A stretch of DNA of 6,746 nucleotides from Pseudomonadota bacterium (GTDB lineage Bacteria; Pseudomonadota; Alphaproteobacteria; Reyranellales; Reyranellaceae): contig JAEWIV010000406.1 of assembly GCA_023386865.1 (NCBI GenBank), positions 1-6,746 on the forward strand. The letters run 5' to 3'. The number at the start of each line of letters is the position of its first letter. Positions within the stretch are counted from its first letter, which is position 1. Position numbers and translations under genes: made by a program. Positions 1 through 6,097 of this stretch are shown piece by piece. A model generated the notes under the pieces. The model was not told where the DNA came from. It made no database searches and was given only the letters and a program-made list of their open reading frames with translations.

Positions 1-1
1 C

Positions 2-766
2 GGCCTGCCCGGTGGCGCGCTGATCGTCGCCGCGATCGACGGCCGTCCGCCGCGCCTGCCCGACGAGCTCGGCGCCATGGCCGACACGCTGGCCCGTATC
101 CACGCGCTGCCGTTGCCGGCCTGCGACTCGCCGATACCGCGCCAGGAGAATCCCTTTCTCGAGACGCTGGCCGCCATCGAGCAGAACGCCACGCGCTTCC
201 TCGCCCAAGCGGTGCCCGATGCGGCGCCGCGTGACGAGATCGCCGAGGAGCTCGGCCTGATGCGCGCCATGGCGAACGACGCCGCGCAACGCGCGCAGCC
301 GCTCACCGTGGCGCTGGCCGACACGCATCCCGGCAACTTCATCGTCGACGCGCACGGCATCGCCTGGTTCGTCGATCTCGAGAAGGTCCATGTCGGCTCG
401 CCCGCGATCGACCTCGCGCATGCAACGCTTGCAACCTCGACGCTGTGGCATCCCGATGTCGGCAAAGTGCTGTCGCGCGACGACGTCCGGCGCTTCTACG
501 CGCTATATCTCGAGGCGGCCGGCCCGCGGCAGGCGGCGGAGCTCGAGCCGTGGCTGCTGCCGATGCGTCGCCTGACCTGGCTGCGGACCACGCTGTTCAT
601 GGCTCGCTGGCGCGTGCAGACACGCGCGGCGCGCGATCCGTCGGATCCCACACAATGGAGCGATGCGGGGCTCGCGCCGGCCATGAAGGCGCACATCGAC
701 GCCCGCATCGACCAGTGCTTGCGGCGCGAGACGATTCGATCGATCCGGTCCGAATGGATGGCTTGA
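2..766 (+). CDS. Aminoglycoside phosphotransferase (APH/choline kinase fold) family protein, 5' truncated by window edge
   Basis: The reading frame is open from base 2 to the TGA at 764-766, giving 254 visible residues. The ATG at 77 is internal, because the bases before it encode a hinge-like stretch (GLPGGALIVAAIDGRPPRLP) typical of this fold just after the N-lobe. About 70-90 N-terminal residues, including the nucleotide-binding lobe, should therefore lie to the left. The catalytic loop reads LADTHPGN (codons 314-337): the Asp and Asn of Brenner's HxDxxxxN are present, but the first His is Leu. The metal-binding segment follows as VDLEKVHVGSPAIDLAH (Asp codon 374-376). Family members phosphorylate small hydroxylated molecules in the cytoplasm, and the substrate here is unknown. 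The name does not imply antibiotic resistance. The gene ends 35 bases before the radical SAM gene on the same strand, so co-transcription is likely. Confidence 0.85.
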   Translation, partial: GLPGGALIVAAIDGRPPRLPDELGAMADTLARIHALPLPACDSPIPRQENPFLETLAAIEQNATRFLAQAVPDAAPRDEIAEELGLMRAMANDAAQRAQPLTVALADTHPGNFIVDAHGIAWFVDLEKVHVGSPAIDLAHATLATSTLWHPDVGKVLSRDDVRRFYALYLEAAGPRQAAELEPWLLPMRRLTWLRTTLFMARWRVQTRAARDPSDPTQWSDAGLAPAMKAHIDARIDQCLRRETIRSIRSEWMA

Positions 767-801
767 CTCGTTCCCTGTTTGTTCTCAGAGTCGGCCTCAC
801 C

Positions 802-1956
802 ATGAGGCCCAAGAATCCTCCGGACTATCCCGACGATGCGATCGCCGAGCCCGTGCATCACGGCCGCGGCGCGCTCTCCAACGACTCGAGCCGCTTCGAC
901 AGCGAGAAGCGCATCCGCACGACCGACGGCTGGGAAACCGACGCGTCGACCGAAAGCGATGACGACGAGCTGCCGCCGTTGCGCACGACCCTGACGCGCG
1001 ATGCCACGCGCACCATCCTCGCGCGCAACACCTCGCCCGACGTGCCGTTCGACCGCTCGATCAATCCCTATCGCGGCTGCGAGCACGGTTGCATCTACTG
1101 CTTCGCCCGTCCGACGCACGCCTATCTCGGCCTGTCGCCCGGCCTCGACTTCGAGACCAAGATCCTGTTCAAGCCCGACGCGGCCAAGCTGCTGGTGGCC
1201 GAGCTCGCCTCGCCCAAGTACCGGCCCGACGTCGTCGCCATGGGCACCAACACCGATCCCTACCAGCCGGTCGAGCGCGAGCTCAAGATCACGCGCCAGA
1301 TCCTGCGCGTGCTGAGCGACTTCAACAATCCGGTGGGCATCGTCACCAAGAACCATCTGGTGACGCGCGACATCGACATCCTGGCCGACATGGCCAGGCG
1401 CAACCTCGCCGAGGTGTTCCTCTCGGTCACCACGCTCGACAAGGATCTCGCGCGCACCATGGAGCCGCGGGCGTCGGCGCCGCATCGCAGGCTCGACGCC
1501 ATCCGCGCGCTCAGCGCTGCCGGCGTGCCGGTCGGCGTCATGACCGCGCCGATGATCCCGGGGCTGAACGACCACGAGATGGAGGCGATCCTCGAGGCCG
1601 CCGCCGAGGCCGGCGCCACGCGCGCCGGCTTCGTCGTCCTGCGCCTGCCGCTCGAGATCAAGGACCTGTTCGAGGAATGGCTGCGCCAGCACCGTCCCGA
1701 CCGCGCCGAGCGCGTGCTGTCGCTGGTCCGCCAGATTCGCGGCGGCGCCCTCTACCAGTCGAGCTTCGGCCTGCGCATGAAGGGCGAGGGCCCGATCGCC
1801 GAGCTTCTGAGCGCGCGCTTCGGCGCCGCGGTGAAGCGGCTCGGCCTGAACAAGATCCGCTATCGTCTGGACACGCTGCGCTTCCGGGTGCCGGAAGAGG
1901 CGCGCACCGCCCTGGTCGACGCCAAGCGCGATGCGCGGCAGATGAAGCTTCTTTGA
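802..1956 (+). CDS. PA0069-family radical SAM protein (SplB-like, COG1533)
   Basis: A 384-residue protein with the radical SAM cluster motif CEHGCIYC. Cys93, Cys97 and Cys100 should bind the [4Fe-4S] cluster that cleaves S-adenosylmethionine. Other family signatures are GRGALSN near residue 22, the aromatic stretch after the cluster (FARPTHAYLGLSPGLDFE), GTNTDPYQPVE, LSVTTLD and APMIPGLND. These match the PA0069 group of SplB-like proteins, whose reaction and substrate are unknown. The three cluster ligands are the only cysteines in the chain. The start is set at ATG 802 because the PA0069-like homology begins there; a weak AGAG lies about 11 bases upstream. ATG 754 is in frame but would overlap the preceding gene and add a non-conserved 16-residue extension. 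The stop lies 7 bases from the stop of the convergent nucleotidyltransferase gene, which leaves no room for a separate terminator. Confidence 0.92.
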   Translation: MRPKNPPDYPDDAIAEPVHHGRGALSNDSSRFDSEKRIRTTDGWETDASTESDDDELPPLRTTLTRDATRTILARNTSPDVPFDRSINPYRGCEHGCIYCFARPTHAYLGLSPGLDFETKILFKPDAAKLLVAELASPKYRPDVVAMGTNTDPYQPVERELKITRQILRVLSDFNNPVGIVTKNHLVTRDIDILADMARRNLAEVFLSVTTLDKDLARTMEPRASAPHRRLDAIRALSAAGVPVGVMTAPMIPGLNDHEMEAILEAAAEAGATRAGFVVLRLPLEIKDLFEEWLRQHRPDRAERVLSLVRQIRGGALYQSSFGLRMKGEGPIAELLSARFGAAVKRLGLNKIRYRLDTLRFRVPEEARTALVDAKRDARQMKLL

Positions 1957-1963
1957 TGAAGGG

Positions 1964-2533
1964 TCAATCCAGGAACCGCACCTTCGGCCACAGCTCGCGC
2001 CAGCGCTTGGCGGCGATCCGCGCCTCGTAGGCCTCGCGCCGCGTGCGGCCGAATGCCGTCGGTCGGCAGCGCAGGCCCAGAAGATCGTCGACGCCGAGCG
2101 GCGCGACGACCGTCAGGCTGTCGTCTGCTTCCAGCCGCACGCCGACCGCCGTCACCGTCTCCAGCCAGTAGATCATCGAATCGGCCGTGTCGCGATGCTG
2201 CGGCAGGTCCTTCCAGACGTGCATGCGCGCCTGGTTGCGGACCTGCCAGGGCAGGCCGGGCAGCAGGGCGTCCAGCCGCTTCTCGTGCTCGGCCTCGCGC
2301 TCCTTCGAGAGGTCGGCCGCGTCGTAATAAAGAACGTCGATGTCGGCCGGCGGCCGGGGCGGCGAGATGCCGTGCAGGTGGTCCCACACGCGATTGCGCA
2401 CGAAGCCCGCGGCGATGCACCAGTCGGGCAGGGCGAGCGCGCGCGCCGCACGGAGCTGGGCCAGGGCCACCGGGTCGCGCGCGACGATGGCGGCGATGGC
2501 GTCTGGCCCCGATGTCCCGTTGTCGAGCGCCAT
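1964..2533 (-). CDS. Nucleotidyltransferase-fold family protein (DUF925/COG3575 type)
   Basis: A 189-residue cytoplasmic protein. The middle carries a polymerase-beta-type nucleotidyltransferase signature: WCIAAGFVRNRVWDHLHG (residues 38-55) followed by ADIDVLYYD (63-71). Asp64 and Asp66 form the hD[IV]Dh pair expected to bind metal. This arrangement and length fit the DUF925 (NTP_transf_6) family, which is widespread in proteobacteria and has no established substrate. The C-terminal half has VAPLGVDDLLGLRCRPT and a basic WRELWPKVRF end, both usual for the family. ATG 2533 starts one base after the TGA of the upstream outer-membrane protein gene (TGACATG), and no clear Shine-Dalgarno precedes it, so translation is probably coupled. 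The functional link to a beta-barrel protein is unclear and may only reflect shared transcription. Confidence 0.85.
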   Translation of the reverse strand: MALDNGTSGPDAIAAIVARDPVALAQLRAARALALPDWCIAAGFVRNRVWDHLHGISPPRPPADIDVLYYDAADLSKEREAEHEKRLDALLPGLPWQVRNQARMHVWKDLPQHRDTADSMIYWLETVTAVGVRLEADDSLTVVAPLGVDDLLGLRCRPTAFGRTRREAYEARIAAKRWRELWPKVRFLD

Positions 2534-2534
2534 G

Positions 2535-3326
2535 TCAGCGACGCGTGCCGGAGCGAACGGGAAACTGCAGGACGATGCCGGCGAAGACCTGAAAGGACGG
2601 CACGCCCGGTCCGGTCTGCACGACGGAGTATTGCGGCTCGACGAAGACGTTCACCACCCGCCCGTCCGAGCGCTCGAACACGCGGCCGAGGCCGAGACCC
2701 ATCGGCACCACCGAATTGTGCCCCAGATTGAACGTCGAGATGCCGGTCGAGCGCAGGTAGTAGCCGCCGTCGAGATTGAGGAACAGCAGGGGCTGGATGG
2801 TCAGGGTCTGAAGGGTGCCGTCGAAGGCCTGCTGGTAGGAGGTGAGCAGGGCGCTCAGTCCCCAGTCGTGCTTGGCGCTGACCACGGTCTGCGCGCCGCC
2901 CTGCCACTTGCCGGAACCGAGCGCCGGCGCGCTCGCCGTCGGCGCGACCACCAGGGGGCCGGCGCCGAGCTTGGTCTTGCCGAGATAGGCAATGGCCATG
3001 TCATAGACCGTGAGGTCGCCGATGCCGTTCCAGGCGCCATGCGGCCCCCAGCTGTTGGCGATCAGCGGCAGCGACGCGCGGGCGATCTGGTCGACCCCGA
3101 GCGTATCGTGCGGTTGGACGTGGCGCAGATAGAGCTGGTGCGCCCCCTCCTCGGGCCGTCCCGACAGGATCGGCTGCGCATAATCGTGCACCTGGAAGGC
3201 CGTCTTGGGGGTCAACGGGTCGTTGGCCTCGTTCTGCGAGCTGTCCCTGGCGGCCGCCGTGGTCGCGGGCACGGCGAGCGCCAGGGCCGCGACCGCCCGC
3301 CACAGCGCCGCACGAAGCTGTTTCAT
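2535..3326 (-). CDS. Predicted outer-membrane beta-barrel protein, 'neuromedin U'/transporter-like family
   Basis: A 263-residue exported protein. The N-terminus is a signal peptide: MKQLR, then a hydrophobic stretch rich in Ala/Leu, with likely cleavage around residues 24-27 (TTAAARD). The mature part has alternating amphipathic strands with aromatic girdles, and segments typical of proteins labelled 'neuromedin U' or 'transporter' in bacterial genomes: GPLVVAPTASAPALGSGKW, LQTLTIQPLLFLNLDGGYYL, VVPMGLGLGRVF and VNVFVEPQYSV. That label is a historical misnomer and has nothing to do with the animal peptide; the real role is unknown, probably an outer-membrane channel-like protein. ATG 3326 was chosen because it puts the signal peptide at the N-terminus. 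The in-frame ATG at 3368 would add 14 residues before it and is the main alternative. The last predicted strand ends in VLQFPV, followed by a short basic tail (RSGTRR) instead of the usual terminal Phe. Confidence 0.75.
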   Translation of the reverse strand: MKQLRAALWRAVAALALAVPATTAAARDSSQNEANDPLTPKTAFQVHDYAQPILSGRPEEGAHQLYLRHVQPHDTLGVDQIARASLPLIANSWGPHGAWNGIGDLTVYDMAIAYLGKTKLGAGPLVVAPTASAPALGSGKWQGGAQTVVSAKHDWGLSALLTSYQQAFDGTLQTLTIQPLLFLNLDGGYYLRSTGISTFNLGHNSVVPMGLGLGRVFERSDGRVVNVFVEPQYSVVQTGPGVPSFQVFAGIVLQFPVRSGTRR

Positions 3327-3376
3327 GCCCACAGGGGCCTGCGCAATGATGTCGGCGATCAGCGGCATCGCCGCAC

Positions 3377-3384
3377 TCTATAGA
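3377..3384. promoter_or_regulatory. Possible divergent -10 region (TCTATAGA palindrome) between the outer-membrane protein gene and rnhB
   Basis: The 72-base gap between the two divergent genes contains the only AT-rich island in the vicinity, the 8-base palindrome TCTATAGA. It reads TATAGA on both strands, four of six matches to the TATAAT consensus. I see no convincing -35 box at 16-18 bases on either side. If it were used, the minus-strand transcript would start near 3370 and the plus-strand transcript only about 8 bases before the rnhB ATG. This is weak, motif-only evidence. Confidence 0.2.
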
Positions 3385-3398
3385 ACTGGTCTGGGGGT

Positions 3399-4061
3399 AT
3401 GCCGAGCTTTCGCCACGAAAAGCGTTGCGCCGAGGCCGGAGCGGTCCGCATCGCCGGGATCGACGAGGTCGGTCGCGGGCCGCTCGCCGGCCCCGTGGTC
3501 GCGGCCGTCGCCGTCATCGATCGCGCGGTCGCCAAGCGCAAGCTGCTGCGGCTGATCGACGATTCCAAGAAGCTGACGCCCGAGCAGCGCGAGGAGGCCT
3601 ACGCCGCCATCCTGGAATCCGGCGTCGTGCGCTATGCCGTGGGTGAAGCGAGCGTCGAGGAGATCGACGCCATCAACATCCTGCAGGCGACCTTCCTCGC
3701 CATGCGGCGCGCCCTGCAGGCGATGGCCGAGCAGCCCGACCTGGTGCTGATCGACGGAAACCGCGTGCCGCCGGAGTTGGGCTGCCGCGCGGAGACGATC
3801 GTCGGCGGCGACGCGCGCTCCTATTCCATCGCCGCCGCCTCGATCATCGCCAAGGTGACGCGCGACCGTTACATGCGGTCGCTGGCCGCCGCGTTCCCCG
3901 GCTACGGCTGGGAGACCAATGTCGGCTACCGCAGCCCCGATCATCTGGCCGCGCTCGGCCGTCTTGGAGCGACGCTGCACCATCGTCGCAGCTTCGCGCC
4001 GGTCAGGATGGTGCTCGAGCCCGCCCTGCCGCTCGAGACCACGCCTCCCGGACCGCCTTAG
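3399..4061 (+). CDS. rnhB: Ribonuclease HII
   Basis: A 220-residue cytoplasmic nuclease that nicks the RNA strand of RNA-DNA hybrids. It acts 5' of single ribonucleotides in duplex DNA, so it starts ribonucleotide excision repair. The family signatures appear in order: GIDEVGRGPLAGPV (residues 20-33), DSKKL (55-59), LIDGN (117-121), GGDARSYSIAAASIIAKVTRD (136-156) and the C-terminal GYGWETNVGYRSPDH plus HHRRSFAPV. The acidic catalytic residues are Asp22, Glu23, Asp119 and Asp138; the GRG after Glu23 is the ribose-recognition motif of RNase H2. The start is firm, because an in-frame TAG at 3381-3383 leaves no alternative start upstream. The only purine-rich sequence before it is GGGGG, one base from the ATG, so the ribosome binding site is poor. 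The stop codon TAG directly abuts the stop of the convergent Bug/TctC gene. Confidence 0.97.
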   Translation: MPSFRHEKRCAEAGAVRIAGIDEVGRGPLAGPVVAAVAVIDRAVAKRKLLRLIDDSKKLTPEQREEAYAAILESGVVRYAVGEASVEEIDAINILQATFLAMRRALQAMAEQPDLVLIDGNRVPPELGCRAETIVGGDARSYSIAAASIIAKVTRDRYMRSLAAAFPGYGWETNVGYRSPDHLAALGRLGATLHHRRSFAPVRMVLEPALPLETTPPGPP

Positions 4062-5033
4062 CTAATCGAACTTCAGCCCGGCGTTCTTGACGAGCGCGCG
4101 CCAGGTCGCGATGTCGCGCCGGATCCAGTCGCTCAATTCCGCCGGCGTGCCGCCCAGCGTCTCGTAGCCCTGCTCGTGCATGAGCTTCCGCACATCGTCG
4201 CTCGCCAGCGCATCGTTCGCGGCCTTGTTGAGACGGGTCACGACCTCCGCCGGCGTGCGGGCCGGCACCATCAGGCCGGACCAGCCTCGCGCCACGGCGC
4301 CCGCGAAGCCCGCTTCGGCCAGGCCCGGCACATCGGGCATGATGAACCAGCGCCTGGCGCCCGTCGTCGCCAGCGCCCGCGTCTTGCCGCTGTCGGCGTA
4401 CTGCTTGCCGCCGGGCAGCATCAGCGCCTGGACCTGGCCCGCGATCAGCTCGTTGGCCGCCGGCGCCTCGCCGCGATAGGGAACGTGGGTGACGTCGATG
4501 GCGGCCGCCGCCTTGAACAGCTCGAAGAACATGTGATGCGCCGTGCCGGTGCCGGCCGAGCCGTAGTTCAGCGCGCCGGGCTTGGCTTTGGCCAGCGCCA
4601 CGAACTCGGCGACGTTGCGCGCCGGCACCGAGGGATGGACGTGCAGCACGAACGGCGTCTCCATCAGGAGCGCCACCGGCACGAAATCCGCCTCCGCGTC
4701 GTAAGGCAGCTTGGGGTCGATGGCCGGCAGGATGGCGTGGGTGCCCGAGGTCATCAGCAGCAGGGTGTAGCCGTCGGCCGGCGCCTTGGCGGCCGCCTCC
4801 GTGCCGACGCGTCCGCCGGCGCCGGGCTTGTTGTCGATGATCACCGGCTGGCCGAGGTCATCGCCCATGTGCTTGGCGATGGCGCGCGCCACCACGTCGG
4901 TCACGCCGCCCGGCGGAAACGGCACGATCATGCGCAGCGGCCGGGTCGGCCAGCTCTGGCCGCCGGCCGGGGCCGTCGCGAGATGCGCCGGCAAGGCGGC
5001 CAAGGCCGCGGCGATCATGGTTCTGCGTCTCAT
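4062..5033 (-). CDS. Tripartite tricarboxylate transporter substrate-binding protein (Bug/TctC family)
   Basis: A 323-residue periplasmic solute receptor, the usual length for the family. The N-terminus is a signal peptide (MRRRTM, then an Ala-rich core to about residue 25). The leading arginines are only loosely Tat-like. The mature protein opens with the family hallmark SWPTRPLRMIVPFPPGGVTD (27-46). It continues with NKPGAGGRVGTEAAAKAPADGYTLL (68-92), LNYGSAGTGTAHH (155-167), HVPYRGEAPAANELIAGQV (183-201) and the GWSGLMVPARTP segment (250-261). Bug proteins bind small carboxylates or amides, and the ligand cannot be told from the sequence. No TctA or TctB membrane subunit is in the window, so it could be an orphan receptor, which is common in genomes rich in Bug proteins. 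A strong GGGAGG sits 6 bases before ATG 5033. It lies 77 bases downstream of the quinone reductase gene on the same strand, probably in the same transcript. Confidence 0.95.
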   Translation of the reverse strand: MRRRTMIAAALAALPAHLATAPAGGQSWPTRPLRMIVPFPPGGVTDVVARAIAKHMGDDLGQPVIIDNKPGAGGRVGTEAAAKAPADGYTLLLMTSGTHAILPAIDPKLPYDAEADFVPVALLMETPFVLHVHPSVPARNVAEFVALAKAKPGALNYGSAGTGTAHHMFFELFKAAAAIDVTHVPYRGEAPAANELIAGQVQALMLPGGKQYADSGKTRALATTGARRWFIMPDVPGLAEAGFAGAVARGWSGLMVPARTPAEVVTRLNKAANDALASDDVRKLMHEQGYETLGGTPAELSDWIRRDIATWRALVKNAGLKFD

Positions 5034-5039
5034 CGTTTA

Positions 5040-5045
5040 CCTCCC
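5040..5045 (-). promoter_or_regulatory. Strong ribosome binding site of the Bug/TctC gene
   Basis: On the minus strand the sequence reads GGGAGG, six bases before ATG 5033 (GGGAGGTAAACGATG). It fixes the start and contrasts with the weak or absent sites of the genes left of position 4062. Confidence 0.8.
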
Positions 5046-5076
5046 ATTTTTCATTGATCGCTTCGGGCCTGCCGTC

Positions 5077-5107
5077 GCCGCGGCGCGCCGCCGTGCTCCA
5101 CCGCGGC
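5077..5107. repeat. Short inverted repeat in the gap between the quinone reductase and Bug genes
   Basis: GCCGCGG at 5077-5083 is the reverse complement of CCGCGGC at 5101-5107, giving a possible 7-bp stem with a 17-base loop. A second, perfect 12-base palindrome GCGGCGCGCCGC (5080-5091) overlaps the first arm. On the minus strand the stem is not followed directly by a T-run, so it does not look like an intrinsic terminator. It could be an attenuating or mRNA-processing hairpin between the two genes, or simply chance in GC-rich DNA. Confidence 0.25.
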
Positions 5108-5110
5108 TCC

Positions 5111-6097
5111 TCAGGCGAGGTCGACGATGACATGGCCGAGCTTGGCGCCCTGCTCGACCGCGGCGTGCGCCGCTGCGATTTGCTCGAGCGGAAAGCGCTC
5201 GGCGATGGCAAAGCGCGGCTTGCCGGTCGAGGCCCACCGCTCGATGTCGCCGATGGCGGCCGCTTCGGCCTCGCTGCCCATCGTGTAGACCAGCACCGGC
5301 CGGATCGTCGGGTTGAGGCGGAAGATGGCGTAGAAGGATATCGTGATGTCGGGCGCGCCCATCGAGGCGTAGGCGGCGATCACCGCATTGGGCGCCAGCG
5401 CCGGCAGAACGGTGGCGAGGTTGGCGCCGAGATCGACGTCGACCACGCGGTCGATGCCGTACCCGCCGGTTTCCTCGCGCAGGCGGCGGCCGACGTCTTC
5501 GCGGCGATAGTCGATCGCGACGTCGGCGCCGGCTTCGAGGGCGTGGCGCGCCTTCTTGTCCGAGCTCACCGTGGTGAGCACGCGCGCGGCGCCGGCCCAT
5601 TTCGCGAGCTGGATGGCGTAGTGCCCGACGACGCCCGCGCCGCCCGTCACCAGCACGGTCTTGCCGTCGACCGGTCCGTCGGCCAACAGGCAGCGATGCG
5701 CCGTCATCACCGGGATCCCGAGGCAGGCGCCCTCGGCGAAGTCGAGCCCGGCCGGCAGGCGCGGCGCCTGCCGCGACGGCAGCGCGACCAGGCCGGCGGC
5801 GGTGCCGAAGGCGCGTTCCCATTGCGCGCTGAAGAGCCACACCTTCTCGCCGACGCGGCTCGCCTCGACATCGCTGCCGACGGCCTCGATGACGCCGGCG
5901 CCGTCGCTGTGAGGGACGATGCGGGGAAAGCCCATCCTGCGCGTGCTGCCGGCGCGAGATTTCACGTCGGACGGATTGACCGCCGAGGCGGCGACCCGGA
6001 CCATCACCTCGCCCGGTCCCGGCGCGGGATCGTCGAGCGTGCCGACCCGCAGGACGTCGTCGGCGGCGCCGTTGCGGTCGTACCAGGCGGCCTTCAT
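5111..6097 (-). CDS. NADPH:quinone reductase-type zinc-independent alcohol dehydrogenase (MDR superfamily)
   Basis: A 328-residue cytoplasmic oxidoreductase of the medium-chain dehydrogenase/reductase superfamily, of normal length. The N-terminal GroES-like domain has PAPGPGEVMVRVAASAVNPSD (24-44) and HSDGAGVIEAVGSDV (63-77). The Rossmann domain has VLVTGGAGVVGHYAIQLAK (148-166), the NADPH-binding glycine motif, followed by AGADVAIDYR (189-198). It closes with FPLEQIAAAHAAVEQGAKLGHVIVDL (302-327). The catalytic and structural zinc cysteines of classical alcohol dehydrogenases are absent, as in quinone oxidoreductase (QOR)-type members, which reduce quinones or enones with NADPH. ATG 6097 overlaps the stop of the upstream molybdenum hydroxylase gene (ATGA) and is preceded by a near-perfect AAGGAGGG five bases away. 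The context suggests reductive handling of an intermediate in the same pathway; the physiological substrate is unknown. Confidence 0.93.
   Translation of the reverse strand: MKAAWYDRNGAADDVLRVGTLDDPAPGPGEVMVRVAASAVNPSDVKSRAGSTRRMGFPRIVPHSDGAGVIEAVGSDVEASRVGEKVWLFSAQWERAFGTAAGLVALPSRQAPRLPAGLDFAEGACLGIPVMTAHRCLLADGPVDGKTVLVTGGAGVVGHYAIQLAKWAGAARVLTTVSSDKKARHALEAGADVAIDYRREDVGRRLREETGGYGIDRVVDVDLGANLATVLPALAPNAVIAAYASMGAPDITISFYAIFRLNPTIRPVLVYTMGSEAEAAAIGDIERWASTGKPRFAIAERFPLEQIAAAHAAVEQGAKLGHVIVDLA

Noticed and set aside
754..801. Upstream ATG (754) as start of the radical SAM protein
   Set aside because: It would overlap the preceding gene by 13 bases and add 16 residues that do not look like the family N-terminus.
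496..1692. A 398-codon minus-strand open frame opposite the phosphotransferase and radical SAM genes
   Set aside because: It is antisense to a gene with clear cluster motifs. Its composition (Arg/Gly/Ala/Asp/Val rich, no recognisable motif) is what GC-rich third positions produce in a shadow frame.
1089..2030. A 313-codon plus-strand open frame overlapping the radical SAM gene in another frame
   Set aside because: Its product is low-complexity Arg/Ala/Gly/Pro-rich sequence with no motif. The overlapped frame carries the CxxxCxxC cluster signature and is the real gene.
3327..3368. Upstream ATG (3368) as start of the outer-membrane protein
   Set aside because: It would put 14 residues before a well-formed signal peptide that begins MKQLR. 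It is possible but less likely; the ribosome binding site is weak for both starts.
5080..5091. Perfect palindrome GCGGCGCGCCGC as an intrinsic terminator
   Set aside because: It has no loop and no T-run on either side, and 12-base GC palindromes arise easily in this composition.
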